Positions 35,124 through 44,418 of a stretch of 64,000 bases of DNA are shown in pieces. The notes under the pieces are model-generated. The model had not been told where the DNA came from and ran no database searches. It worked only from the letters and a program-made list of their open reading frames with translations. The position numbers and the translations under genes are program-made. This stretch comes from Chlorobiota bacterium (lineage in GTDB: Bacteria; Bacteroidota; Ignavibacteria; OLB7). Numbering within the stretch: the first letter of the stretch is position 1; every line of letters starts with the position of its first letter. The stretch covers positions 1-64,000 of the forward strand of contig JAEUSP010000085.1 of the NCBI GenBank assembly GCA_016788565.1. Direction: 5' to 3'.

Positions 35124-36020
35124 TCACTCATCAACTTGCTCAAAATACTGCTTGGCCTTGCTTTGCCGTTCTGCAATGGCGGCATATTCTTTGGCGAACA
35201 GGTCAAGCCGGGTGATGGATTGAAGGTCCTGGCGGAAACAATCCGGCTCGCGAAGCAGAACGGTCCAGGAAGTTAGGCGTTCTTCGTCAAGGTCCACATC
35301 GGCAACGGCAAGGCCGCCGCGCCGTCCGGTCCAGGCAAGCACGTCGCCGTTAAAATCCATGATGCGCGCAGTTCCCGGGCGGAACCGGCCTGAGTAGGGG
35401 GCATACGGCGGGTGGTTTGCCAGATTCGATTCCACAATCCACAAGCCGTTATCAATCGCGCGCGATGCCATCTGGGCAAGCAAGCCTTCCTGCGTAGGGC
35501 CCAAACTGACGGTTGGCCAAAAAAGAATTTCGGCCCCTTTGTGGGCGTAGATGCGGGGAATTTCCGGGAAGTAGATGTCCATGCAGATCATCACGGCAAC
35601 CTTGCCAATGTCCAATTCAATCACTGGAAACTGGCTTCCTGCGGTGATGCCAGCCTGCATCTCGCCGCCGGTTGGCTGTGCCTTCCGGTAATGGCCAGCC
35701 ACCGCGCCGCTGCGGTCGAACACGGTTGCTTGGTTGTAGGTTTTCCCCCCTTCGCTCACATACCACGCCCCGATGATGTTCATCCGCAGTGTGGCAGCAA
35801 GCCTTGAAAGCAGCTGCCAGGTTTCGCCGCCAAGTTCCTCCGGCTCGCTCTCCCGATCTTTCACCTTCAGCGTTCGGAACATCTCCGGCAGGCACACCAC
35901 ATCACACCCACGTTCGGCGGCTTGGCGGATGTAGGCTTCGGCACGCTGCAGATTGAACTGAACTGTGTGGGGCGAATCTTCCAGAAGGAAGGAGATGGTT
36001 CCGATTCGGACTTGACGCAT
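35124..36020 (-). CDS. Carbon-nitrogen hydrolase (nitrilase superfamily)
   Basis: 298 residues. The catalytic triad is visible: Glu in CLPEMFRT, Lys in HYRKAQPT and Cys in VAVMICMDIYFPE. Start at 36020 (MRQVRIGTISF) is chosen because upstream residues do not match the fold. Members hydrolyse amides, nitriles or carbamoyl groups; the exact substrate is not clear. It is divergent from comB. Confidence 0.88.
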   Translation of the reverse strand: MRQVRIGTISFLLEDSPHTVQFNLQRAEAYIRQAAERGCDVVCLPEMFRTLKVKDRESEPEELGGETWQLLSRLAATLRMNIIGAWYVSEGGKTYNQATVFDRSGAVAGHYRKAQPTGGEMQAGITAGSQFPVIELDIGKVAVMICMDIYFPEIPRIYAHKGAEILFWPTVSLGPTQEGLLAQMASRAIDNGLWIVESNLANHPPYAPYSGRFRPGTARIMDFNGDVLAWTGRRGGLAVADVDLDEERLTSWTVLLREPDCFRQDLQSITRLDLFAKEYAAIAERQSKAKQYFEQVDE

Positions 36021-36264
36021 GGTTTGGGAAGGATTGCTGTTGATAACGCTCGAAAAAATTTCACTACCGCCAAATTTCAATCTCAAGCAACGCTGCTACT
36101 CACTCTTAAAGTTCATTTCAAGGTGAATGCTGGCCACTTCAAGTAAATACTCACTTGAAGAGTTTTGGCTGACAACTTCAAGATTATTCTTGTTGTTCTG
36201 GTCGCAACGTGGCCGCATATTGCCCTTGCTGAAACTGAGTACCGACCCGAACTGCACGTAACCC

Positions 36265-37053
36265 ATGATTCTTGAGGTTCGATTCACTCCATCGGCACTT
36301 GCGTCCGACCCCGCGTTGCGCAATGTGACCGCCGTGGTTATTGACGTGCTGCGCGCCAGCAGCACCATTGTGGCCGCGCTGATCTCTGGCGCGCGCGCGG
36401 TGATCCCGACCGACTCCGTCGAAAACGCCGTTGAAATTGCCCACCGGCTTGGTGGCGACCGAACCGTGCTTGCTGGCGAACGGAACTCACTTCCGATCCC
36501 CGGATTTCAACTTGGCAATTCTCCCGCTTCCTGCAATGCCGAAACCGTTGCCGGAAAAACAGTGGTGATGACCACAACCAACGGGACTCGCGCATTCCAG
36601 CAAACCCACGGCGCGCAGATGGTGCTGTGCGGGGCATTGATGAACGCACGCAATGTTGCCCAAACGATTGCCGCCGCCGGGGAGGATCAGCGGGTGGTGC
36701 TGCTTTGTGCCGGAAGCTACGGGCTGTTCTCGATGGATGACGCTATCGGTGCCGGGGCAATCGTGCATGAGCTGCGGAACATTGCTGGCGGCAACATCAG
36801 CAGCATCAGCAACCTCACCATTCTGGACAGCGCGCACGCGGCATTGCGGCTGTTCCAACACGCAGAAAGTGATTTGAGCGCGGCACTGCTGCAAAGCGAT
36901 CACGGCGCGCACCTTGCCAGCCTGGGGTTTGCCGATGATGTTCGATTCTGCGCCCAGCTGAACGTTGATGCCGCACCCGTTCCCAGCTTCGATGGATCAT
37001 TGCTTCGGGTTGCCGATGCAGCCCCCGCCCCACATCCCCAACTCCGTTTTTAA
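36265..37053 (+). CDS. comB: 2-phosphosulfolactate phosphatase family (ComB)
   Basis: 262 residues. The family blocks are present: VVIDVLRASSTIV, ERNSLPIPGFQLGNSP, TTTNGTRAF and GSYGLFSMDDAIGAG. ComB removes phosphate from 2-phosphosulfolactate in coenzyme M or sulfolactate synthesis. Here no other sulfolactate genes are seen, so the actual substrate may differ. It is followed after 48 bases by ftsK on the same strand. Confidence 0.85.
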   Translation: MILEVRFTPSALASDPALRNVTAVVIDVLRASSTIVAALISGARAVIPTDSVENAVEIAHRLGGDRTVLAGERNSLPIPGFQLGNSPASCNAETVAGKTVVMTTTNGTRAFQQTHGAQMVLCGALMNARNVAQTIAAAGEDQRVVLLCAGSYGLFSMDDAIGAGAIVHELRNIAGGNISSISNLTILDSAHAALRLFQHAESDLSAALLQSDHGAHLASLGFADDVRFCAQLNVDAAPVPSFDGSLLRVADAAPAPHPQLRF

Positions 37054-37101
37054 GAACACGCTTGCTGTTGCTGTTCCCCGACGTAACAACCAGGAAGACC
37101 T

Positions 37102-40059
37102 ATGGCAGAAAACACGTTCCCAGAAATCACGCTGACCCGCGTCCGTAATGGTGCCGTACCACGCGGTGCCGAATCACGCGGTGATGACGGCCAGAGCGAT
37201 CCAGCAGCATCGCCCTCGTCGGCAACGGCGACACCTCAGCGTCGGCAGCCAGCAAAATCGCGGAAGTCCCCCTCCCCCGCTCCAAAACGCGCGCCCGATC
37301 CAGATGAGCGGATGCGGCAGATTACCGCCATTCTTCTGCTGCTTGGCGGGACGTTGCTGCTGCTGGCACTGATCAGCTACACACCGCTGGATCAGGCCAA
37401 CACCGACATCAGCCCGCGCGAGCTTACGGGGCTGTTCACCAACGACCCCAACATTGCGGCCCGCGCCGACACCACCCAAAATTGGCTGGGGTTGATCGGA
37501 GCCTACCTTTCCAACGCGCTCATCAACGGCACAATCGGCTACGCGGCGTTGGTGCTTCCGCTGTTGATGGGGTTCTGGGGGCTGATCGTCTATCGCGCAC
37601 AAGGCTACAACCGCACCGCCCGCCTGACCGGAACAATCCTGCTTCTGGCAATGCTTGCCTCCGGAATTTTTGGGACGATGCAACTGATTTCCTGGATGCC
37701 GAACCCCGCGCACGAGTGGAGCGGAGCAATCGGCGCGTTCTTGGGGACCATCCTTTCGGGGCTGATTGGAACCGCTGGCTCGATGCTGTTTCTGCTTGCC
37801 TCGGTGGCAGTCACGCTGATTATCGCGTTCAATCTTGACGTTCGCAAAGGGGTGGCTGCGGCCAAACTTTACAGCAACGCATTGATGAGTAAAGCCGCCC
37901 AGGCTCGGCAATCGGTGGGGATGAAATTGGGGGAGTTCACGCGGGAAGAAACATCTGCGGAACCGAGCTTGGCCGCAGCACACAATGCGCCGCAGACCGC
38001 GGTGAGTAGTGGCGGCGACCGGATTGATGGCGAACCTGCCCGAATGGTGCGGCGGATGTCGGTGGCCCCCGATCCTGCAGAGTCCGTTGCCGCCCCGCCA
38101 CGTGGCGTTCGGACCTCCACCATTCCCTTCCCCGAGCCACGAATTGCACGGCCAACTACTCCCGTAACTTCACCGGCAACTTCGTCGGCAACTTCATCAG
38201 CAACTCCATCGCTGCAAGTTCCCCCCCCCTCCCCTGCTGCTGCAACTGGCGGGAAGCACGGTGGCGAGCGGCCTGAGCCTCTTACTCCACCAGCCGCGAA
38301 CCGCGCCCCGATTGACCCCGCAGTGCAGCTTGAGCGGACTCACGTTGTGAAAGAAGAAGGGGAGCCAGTTGGATATGCGCCAGCGGCCCCAGCCAACACC
38401 AGCAATGTTGAGTTAGCTCACATTCCAACCGCCGTTCCCGCAGAAGTTGCTTCGGCACCAGCCGCCGCCAACACACTGGCAGCACAACCGGCCCGATTGC
38501 GGGTGAACGTCCAGGAGCTTGAAATCCCAGCCGACAGGGAGGCCGACGACGATGGTGATTTGCTGGAGGATATTTCCGACGAACAGATAGACTACCAGCC
38601 ACCGCCGGTCGAGTTGCTCACGCCGCAATCGGATCAGGCCGATGTGAACGATGAAGAGTTGAAGGAGAACGCCCGAATACTTCAGGAGAAATTGGGGACG
38701 TTCAACATCCAGATTGAGAATTTGACGGTGACACCAGGCCCGGTTGTCACCCTGTACGAGTTCGTCCCGGCGGCGGGGATCAAAATTGCGCAGATTGAGT
38801 CGCTGGCCGACGACATCGCGCTGGCACTGAAAGCGCGGGGAATCCGGATCATCGCGCCGATTCCCGGGAAGGGAACTGTTGGCGTGGAAATTCCGAACCA
38901 CAAACCAGCAATGGTGCGAATCCGTGCGGTGCTGAACACCGCAAAATTCCGTGAAGCCGATTTCCGGTTGCCGCTGGCATTGGGGAAAACCACCGTTGGG
39001 GAAGTTTTCTGCGATGACCTTGCAAAAATGCCTCACCTGTTGATTGCTGGCGCAACCGGTTCCGGCAAGTCTGTTGGCATCAACGCAATCCTGGCCTCGC
39101 TTCTGTACAAAATGCACCCTGCCGATCTGAAGTTTGCGATTATTGATCCCAAGAAAATCGAGCTTACTCAGTACCGCGCTCTGAAAGATCACTTCCTTGC
39201 AACCTCACCCGATATTGACGAGGACATCGTCACCAACCCGCAAAACGCGGTGATCCTGCTGAAGGCGTTGGAGATGGAGATGGATCGGCGATATGACATT
39301 CTGGCAAAAGGGCGGCAGCGAAATATCCTGGACTACAACCGGAAAGTTGACGAAGGGCATTACAGCAGTGATACCAGTTTCAACCACGCGAAGCTCCCCT
39401 ACATTGTGGTGATTGTTGACGAGCTTGCCGACCTGATGATAACCGCCGCCGGCGAAGTGGAAGAACCGATTGCCCGGCTTGCACAGCTTGCCCGCGCAAT
39501 CGGAATTCACATGATTGTGGCAACACAGCGGCCCTCGGTGAACGTGATTACTGGAACGATTAAAGCCAATTTCCCGGCGCGAATCGCCTACCAGGTGGCC
39601 ACAAAAATTGATAGCCGCACAATCCTTGATATGAACGGAGCCGAACAGCTTCTGGGGAATGGTGATATGCTCTACCTCCCCGGCGGAATGCCGAAGCCGG
39701 TTCGGTTGCAAAACGCGTTTATCTCCACCGAAGAAGTGGAAGCCTTGTGTGACCACATCGGAAACCAGAAAGGGTACTCGAAGCCATTTTTGCTGCCGTC
39801 GGTGGTGGAGAAAAAAAGCAAAAGCGGTGGCAGTAGCGATGCCGAGCAAGATGAATTATTCGAGGAAGCTGCACGGCTGATTGTGCGGCATCAGCAAGGC
39901 TCGGTTTCGCTAATTCAACGCCGGCTGAAAGTTGGCTACAGCCGCGCCGCACGGCTTGTGGATGAGCTTGAAATGGCCGGAATCGTTGGCCCGTTCGATG
40001 GCTCGAAAGCCCGCGCGGTGTTGGTGGAGAGTGAGTCGGAGTTGGAAGCGTATCTGTGA
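37102..40059 (+). CDS. ftsK: DNA translocase FtsK/SpoIIIE
   Basis: 985 residues. An N-terminal membrane domain with four helices (about residues 73-255), a proline/alanine-rich linker (about 290-500), then the RecA-like motor with Walker A GATGSGKS (about 650) and Walker B VIVDELADLM (about 770). The C-terminal gamma winged-helix (IQRRLKVGYSRAARLVDELE) recognises KOPS-like sequences. It pumps chromosome ends across the division septum. Length is normal for the family. Confidence 0.96.
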   Translation: MAENTFPEITLTRVRNGAVPRGAESRGDDGQSDPAASPSSATATPQRRQPAKSRKSPSPAPKRAPDPDERMRQITAILLLLGGTLLLLALISYTPLDQANTDISPRELTGLFTNDPNIAARADTTQNWLGLIGAYLSNALINGTIGYAALVLPLLMGFWGLIVYRAQGYNRTARLTGTILLLAMLASGIFGTMQLISWMPNPAHEWSGAIGAFLGTILSGLIGTAGSMLFLLASVAVTLIIAFNLDVRKGVAAAKLYSNALMSKAAQARQSVGMKLGEFTREETSAEPSLAAAHNAPQTAVSSGGDRIDGEPARMVRRMSVAPDPAESVAAPPRGVRTSTIPFPEPRIARPTTPVTSPATSSATSSATPSLQVPPPSPAAATGGKHGGERPEPLTPPAANRAPIDPAVQLERTHVVKEEGEPVGYAPAAPANTSNVELAHIPTAVPAEVASAPAAANTLAAQPARLRVNVQELEIPADREADDDGDLLEDISDEQIDYQPPPVELLTPQSDQADVNDEELKENARILQEKLGTFNIQIENLTVTPGPVVTLYEFVPAAGIKIAQIESLADDIALALKARGIRIIAPIPGKGTVGVEIPNHKPAMVRIRAVLNTAKFREADFRLPLALGKTTVGEVFCDDLAKMPHLLIAGATGSGKSVGINAILASLLYKMHPADLKFAIIDPKKIELTQYRALKDHFLATSPDIDEDIVTNPQNAVILLKALEMEMDRRYDILAKGRQRNILDYNRKVDEGHYSSDTSFNHAKLPYIVVIVDELADLMITAAGEVEEPIARLAQLARAIGIHMIVATQRPSVNVITGTIKANFPARIAYQVATKIDSRTILDMNGAEQLLGNGDMLYLPGGMPKPVRLQNAFISTEEVEALCDHIGNQKGYSKPFLLPSVVEKKSKSGGSSDAEQDELFEEAARLIVRHQQGSVSLIQRRLKVGYSRAARLVDELEMAGIVGPFDGSKARAVLVESESELEAYL

Positions 40060-40091
40060 TGGGAAATGGGACTGAGGCCACCGAATATAGC

Positions 40092-40137
40092 CCTCCGCTC
40101 ATGCTGAGCTCCGTCGAAGTATGAGCGCGGAGCCACC
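40092..40137. repeat. REP-like unit
   Basis: ccctccgctcatgctgagct ccgtcgaagtatgagcgcgg, with the gccaccgaata flank shared by other copies. Confidence 0.85.
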
Positions 40138-40146
40138 GAATACTCA

Positions 40147-40274
40147 CCCCCCTGCTTCGCTCTGGCGAGCTTCGCGTCCCCCCAATTCTGGGGGGAAAAG
40201 GAAGAGCGTACAGGAAATTCACTCTTCACTCTTCACTCTTCTGCTTCGCGTTCCCCCAGTTCTGGGGGGGGAAA
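40147..40274. repeat. Gene-end hairpin repeats flanking a CACTCTT array
   Basis: cccctgcttcgctctggcga gcttcgcgtcccccc followed by aattctggggggaaaa (40147-40200) matches 12778-12835. A shorter copy ctgcttcgcgttcccccagt plus gggggg lies at 40240-40274. Three CACTCTT units (40218-40242) lie between them. Confidence 0.75.
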
Positions 40275-40341
40275 TGGGGAAAAGTGAAAGTGGAAATTGG
40301 ATGGGAAGGAATTTGATAAAACACTGCCCCCCTCCCCTATC

Positions 40342-40983
40342 TCACCGTGCCACCTGCAACACTCGCTGCTCAACCGGTTGGAATGATTTCATGATGTTGG
40401 CAGCGCGAATAACCACGTGGGGTTGTTGCAGCAAGGGTAGTTCGCTGGAGTTAAAAGGCCCCACGTGCGTTTCGTCGTAGAAATGGATGCGGCGTTCGCG
40501 GGTTTCCACCACAAGGCAAGGGCTGTTGCTGCTGGGGTCTAGGTTTTCCTGCGGCTCGTACCGGATCAACCCCTCGCCCAACACAAACGATTCCCGCTGT
40601 GGCAACGCCGTTAATTGCACTTGGAAGCTACCATCGGGAACCAACTGTGTGCAGCAGGAAGAAAGAAATTCGGAGGTAATTACGGTGTTATCGCGGGTGA
40701 TAATGGAAAGGGGTGATTTCCGCCGCAACGCACGCGAGTAGCTAACAAGCGAGCAAACGCCACGGGTGTATTCCATTGTGGTGTCGGTAAGCACCACCCC
40801 TTTCAGCGAAAGTATCCGTTTTATTTTCCCCTCTTGATAGAGCGCGCTCATTATTTCTGGGCGTGGATTCACCACAAACACCGCCCCTTTGTAGGCAATA
40901 ATTGCACCACTAATCTGCCCATCATCCGAAATAAAAACTTCGGCTTGGTGCCGGCGGTCGTACCACACGTGTTTACTAAACAT
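40342..40983 (-). CDS. Metallo-beta-lactamase-like pseudoenzyme
   Basis: 213 residues. The order of strands resembles RNase Z-type metallo-beta-lactamase proteins: IAYKGAVFVVNP, then LKGVVLTDTTMEYTRGV at the position of the usual LTHxHxDHxGG motif, LVSYSRALRRKSPLSII, and LVVETRERRIHFYDET where HDT-type motifs lie. All expected zinc ligands are changed (HxHxDH becomes DTTMEY), so it probably binds no zinc. The start at 40983 follows fur after 34 bases. Function unknown; resemblance is by eye. Confidence 0.5.
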   Translation of the reverse strand: MFSKHVWYDRRHQAEVFISDDGQISGAIIAYKGAVFVVNPRPEIMSALYQEGKIKRILSLKGVVLTDTTMEYTRGVCSLVSYSRALRRKSPLSIITRDNTVITSEFLSSCCTQLVPDGSFQVQLTALPQRESFVLGEGLIRYEPQENLDPSSNSPCLVVETRERRIHFYDETHVGPFNSSELPLLQQPHVVIRAANIMKSFQPVEQRVLQVAR

Positions 40984-41017
40984 AGGTTGGTAGTCGGTCG
41001 TCAGGATGGTTGATATT

Positions 41018-41554
41018 TTATTGATTATGCGGGCATTTTCCCGGCTCGGGACATTCGGCAAATACTTGGAAGGAGTGATCCACAACTTTCAGCCCGGCCA
41101 TATCGGCAACTTGCTTGCGGATGCTCAGAAGCTGCGGGTTCACAAATTCCGAGATATGCCCGCATTTCACACAGATCAAGTGGTCGTGGTGCGGCTCATC
41201 GAATCCAACTTCATAATAGCTTCTGTCGGTCCTGAAATTATGCTTGATAATTATTCCAGCTTTTTCCAGCAATTCCAATGTTGAATAGACGGTTGCGCGG
41301 CTGATGCGAATTTTACTCATCACCATATTTGCGTACAACTCATCGGCATTAAAATGCCCGTGGCCAACGCGGTTCAGCACCATCTCCAACACCTTGAACC
41401 GCTCGTCGGTTGAGCGGTAATGCTCCTGGGTCAGAAATTTGGTGAACGTTGCAATGGCCTGCTGCTTTTGCTCGTTGGAAAGTATGCGATCTTCTTCGTG
41501 CAATTCTTTCGATTGCACGGCTTCGGGAACGGTTGGTTGTTTTGTTTTCGGCAT
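41018..41554 (-). CDS. Fur family metalloregulator
   Basis: 178 residues. An N-terminal winged-helix region (STDERFKVLEMVL, RISRATVYSTLELLEKAGII) is followed by the metal-binding dimer domain with DEPHHDHLICVKCGHISEF and a C-terminal CPEPGKCPH. The two CxxC-like pairs suggest a structural zinc site, and the histidines a regulatory site. The start at 41554 is preceded by a GAGAG/GGAGAAG region and follows ccmF by four bases. It is the penultimate gene of the ccm operon. Fur, Zur or PerR specificity cannot be fixed. Confidence 0.9.
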   Translation of the reverse strand: MPKTKQPTVPEAVQSKELHEEDRILSNEQKQQAIATFTKFLTQEHYRSTDERFKVLEMVLNRVGHGHFNADELYANMVMSKIRISRATVYSTLELLEKAGIIIKHNFRTDRSYYEVGFDEPHHDHLICVKCGHISEFVNPQLLSIRKQVADMAGLKVVDHSFQVFAECPEPGKCPHNQ

Positions 41555-41558
41555 CTCT

Positions 41559-43982
41559 CTAAACTTCTCCCGCATTAATTTCTTTCGGACGTGCGTTGCT
41601 TATTTTCTCACCATTGGCAAACTGAGTTTGTGCCTGTTGCAGAGGCGAAGGTGCTGACGGGTTTACCACCCGGAACACATCTTTCCAACGGCGAATGATG
41701 GAGAAGAAAAATCCCCCAACCATGATAATTACCCCGGCCCAAACGAACGAAATAAACGGCTTCACCGAAACATCAACCGTAATGACCCGCTTGGAGGGTG
41801 GTGCTGGATGCGAGGGCGAGCTGAAGACAAAAACAGCCTCGGAGTTTGCCAAATTTTCCCGATCGGCCCGCAGGTCGCCAAAGCCGATGGAAATATCGGT
41901 GGATGGAATTAAAACCGGCAGGTAGCGGCCACCTTCCAAAATGCGCGAAGCTGTCAGGGAGAAGGTGCTATCCTTTGTGGCGACTTCAACAACTGCGGAT
42001 TGCTTCCCATCTTGGGCTGCGTTGGCCATTTCAAATTTCACAAAACGGAGGGTGATGCTGGAATCAAACGGGAGGGGAATTTTATCCCCTTTGTGCATAG
42101 CAACCGTTGGATTTCCGCCATCGTCTTCAATGGCTTTTGGGGAGACGTAAATATCCTTTGTTGGGTAGTACAATATCCCCGGCTCAAGAAATGCCGACTG
42201 CCGTTTGTTAAAATCGCTCCAGAAAATTATTGGTTGGACTTCGTAGCTGCTTCCATCCTTCACCATCTCAATTTTATGGGCAAATTTTTCGCGGTCGGTT
42301 TTATCTAACTCAATCTGCTCCTGCCCCTTGTAGGTCATCTTGTAGCCGAATGCTTCCTTGGTCTCCCCTTGCGGCAAACGGACGTGCTGGGTGACGGAGT
42401 AGCGTGCGGTGAAGACAATGCCAAGCATCATCAATGCAACGCCAGCGTGAGAAACATACGCGCCAACAAAGCTCTTATTTCCGCGAAGGATTTTCCAACC
42501 CATTTCAAGGTTGATGGTTAAGGCCAGCACCGCCCCAAAACCAAGCGCGATGTAGATAGGGTCGTGGATTCCCAGCAGTATCAGCCCGAGAGTTCCAACG
42601 GCGGCAATAATTGTTGATAATGATAACGCTTTTATGAACGATTCTTTGGAGGTATTCTTCCATTTCAGCCCCATGGTGAGAGCGTTCAAAAACACGATGA
42701 TAAAGCCGAACGGAAGCATCAGCATATTAAAGTCGCCGGTTTCGAACGGCTTTTTTGCCAAGCCGAAAATCGGGCGAATAATGGGCCAGCTTGTTCCGAT
42801 TAAGGTGACGATGGAGCACCCCACCAACACCGCCGAACCCAACGCCAAACCGTTCTCGCGCGACATCAATTTCATTTCGCCAGCGATGTTCGTTAGCTGT
42901 CGCCAGCGGATTGCCAGGGCAACAACACCAATCCCAAGAAACAGGAAAATAATTCCCAGCAAAACTGCATACACGAACATCCCAGGCGCGACGAAACTGT
43001 GGACTGAGGTATCGCCAAGAACACCGGAGCGGGTAAGAAAAGTTGAGTAAAGAATCAGAGCATAAGCAAAAATTGCCAACACAAAATTGGTGCGAACAAG
43101 CCCACCCGCCATTGGAAGCCCATTCGGGCCATTCATGGTTCCGGTTCGTTTTTGCACCAGCATGGTGTGGACCAACGCCACGCACACCAACCACGGAATT
43201 AGCGATGAATTTTCCACCGGATCCCACGCCCAGAAACCTCCCCAGCCAAGCGTCTCGTAGGCCCACCAGCCGCCAAGCATAATTCCAAAACCGAGCACCA
43301 TGGAGGCGAACAACGTCCAGGGGAGCGAGACGGTAATCCAGCGTTGAAAATCCTTGCGGAACAGCCCAGCAATGGCAAACACAAACGGGACGGACATTGC
43401 CGCAAACCCCATGAAAAGAATTGGTGGATGAATGGTGATCCACAAATTTTCCAACTGTGGGTTCATTCCTTTTCCGGTTGGGGGGATATAGCCAGCGGGG
43501 ACTTCGCCAGGGAAGGATGCTTGCAGCGTTTCGAAGGGGGATTGCACCACCAGAATCATCAACAAACAGACCAACACCAGCGTGTAGATGGTCATCACTG
43601 GGGCTTCGTAGTTCACCCGCTGGGCGTATCCCATCACAAACACCGCAACGATGCAGGTCAGCAAGGTCCACAGCATGAAGCTCCCCTCCTGCCCTGCATA
43701 AAAGGAGGCCATCAGCAGCGGGCGGGAAAGGAAGCTGGAGGAATGCTGCCAGACGTAGGTGTATTGGAACTGGTGGGTAAAAATCAGGAACATCAGCGTG
43801 GCCGATGCAAACATGAAGCCGAGCACCGAAGCATGGAAGCCAACGCGGCCAATCTTCCCAAAACGCTCCTCTCCATTTTTCCACATCAGGCCATACGCAA
43901 CCATGGAGATTGCGGCGGTGGCAAGCGCAAAGCAAATGGCAATCGTGCCAAGTGTTCCGTTAAAAACTGCTGTATCGTTCAT
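41559..43982 (-). CDS. ccmF: Cytochrome c heme lyase subunit CcmF
   Basis: 807 residues, about 14-15 membrane helices. The tryptophan-rich heme-handling WWD motif is clear (WGGFWAWDPVENSSLIPW) and conserved histidines occur in TIHPPILFMGFA and elsewhere. CcmF transfers heme from CcmE to apocytochrome c at the outer face of the membrane. The C-terminal periplasmic domain (about 560-760) is normal. It ends four bases before fur. Confidence 0.95.
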   Translation of the reverse strand: MNDTAVFNGTLGTIAICFALATAAISMVAYGLMWKNGEERFGKIGRVGFHASVLGFMFASATLMFLIFTHQFQYTYVWQHSSSFLSRPLLMASFYAGQEGSFMLWTLLTCIVAVFVMGYAQRVNYEAPVMTIYTLVLVCLLMILVVQSPFETLQASFPGEVPAGYIPPTGKGMNPQLENLWITIHPPILFMGFAAMSVPFVFAIAGLFRKDFQRWITVSLPWTLFASMVLGFGIMLGGWWAYETLGWGGFWAWDPVENSSLIPWLVCVALVHTMLVQKRTGTMNGPNGLPMAGGLVRTNFVLAIFAYALILYSTFLTRSGVLGDTSVHSFVAPGMFVYAVLLGIIFLFLGIGVVALAIRWRQLTNIAGEMKLMSRENGLALGSAVLVGCSIVTLIGTSWPIIRPIFGLAKKPFETGDFNMLMLPFGFIIVFLNALTMGLKWKNTSKESFIKALSLSTIIAAVGTLGLILLGIHDPIYIALGFGAVLALTINLEMGWKILRGNKSFVGAYVSHAGVALMMLGIVFTARYSVTQHVRLPQGETKEAFGYKMTYKGQEQIELDKTDREKFAHKIEMVKDGSSYEVQPIIFWSDFNKRQSAFLEPGILYYPTKDIYVSPKAIEDDGGNPTVAMHKGDKIPLPFDSSITLRFVKFEMANAAQDGKQSAVVEVATKDSTFSLTASRILEGGRYLPVLIPSTDISIGFGDLRADRENLANSEAVFVFSSPSHPAPPSKRVITVDVSVKPFISFVWAGVIIMVGGFFFSIIRRWKDVFRVVNPSAPSPLQQAQTQFANGEKISNARPKEINAGEV

Positions 43983-44006
43983 TGGTGTAAACTGCTGTGT
44001 GGGGGG

Positions 44007-44363
44007 TCACTTAAAGAAGAGTTCTTTGCCGTGGAAATGATCCGAGTGGGCGTGGCCGGCAATGTGCAGGACTTCCTTTTTCTGCAGAGCTTGGTTCAGC
44101 CGTTCGTGGTCGAATGCCTCGCCATCGTAGCTGACTTTCACCTGGGTCCCGTCCATATCGGTCACGTAGAACACCACTGCGCCATCCTCGGTAGCGGGGC
44201 GGTCAATCCCCTTCCCCACCAGAATCACTTTTTTGGATTCATCATTGATCTTCACCGCTTCGGCAAAGGTCATTTGCGGCACACCGACGTTCATCACCCC
44301 GTAGATCACTACACCGGCCGAGAGCAACAGGAAGAAGGAGATGAAAAGGATTCTGCGTTGCAT
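44007..44363 (-). CDS. CcmE-like OB-fold protein, second copy
   Basis: 118 residues: one membrane anchor (about 5-24) then an OB-fold region (KKVILVGKGIDR, VVFYVTDMDGTQVKVSY, VLHIAGHAHSDHFHGKELFF). It resembles CcmE but has neither the HxxxY nor the CxxxY heme-attachment motif; a cluster of histidines occurs instead near the end. It lies between ccmE and ccmF. A helper in heme transfer is plausible but unproven. Confidence 0.7.
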   Translation of the reverse strand: MQRRILFISFFLLLSAGVVIYGVMNVGVPQMTFAEAVKINDESKKVILVGKGIDRPATEDGAVVFYVTDMDGTQVKVSYDGEAFDHERLNQALQKKEVLHIAGHAHSDHFHGKELFFK

Positions 44364-44418
44364 TGAGGAAGGGAGTTTTGTTGGAAAAACGCAAGCGTGC
44401 AGTGCGGCCAGAGCGTGG

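Larger units (their letters stand above)
40060..40341. other. Repeat-filled gap between convergent genes
   Basis: 282 bases: a REP-like unit (40092-40137), the gene-end hairpin repeat (40147-40200), CACTCTT heptamers (40218-40242) and a second short hairpin module (40240-40274). No gene. Confidence 0.75.

Noticed and set aside
36150-36264. A sigma-70-like TTGTTC-N17-CATATT pair upstream of comB
   Set aside because: Both hexamers are weak and the organism seems to use TAnnTTTG-type promoters, so I do not list it as a promoter.
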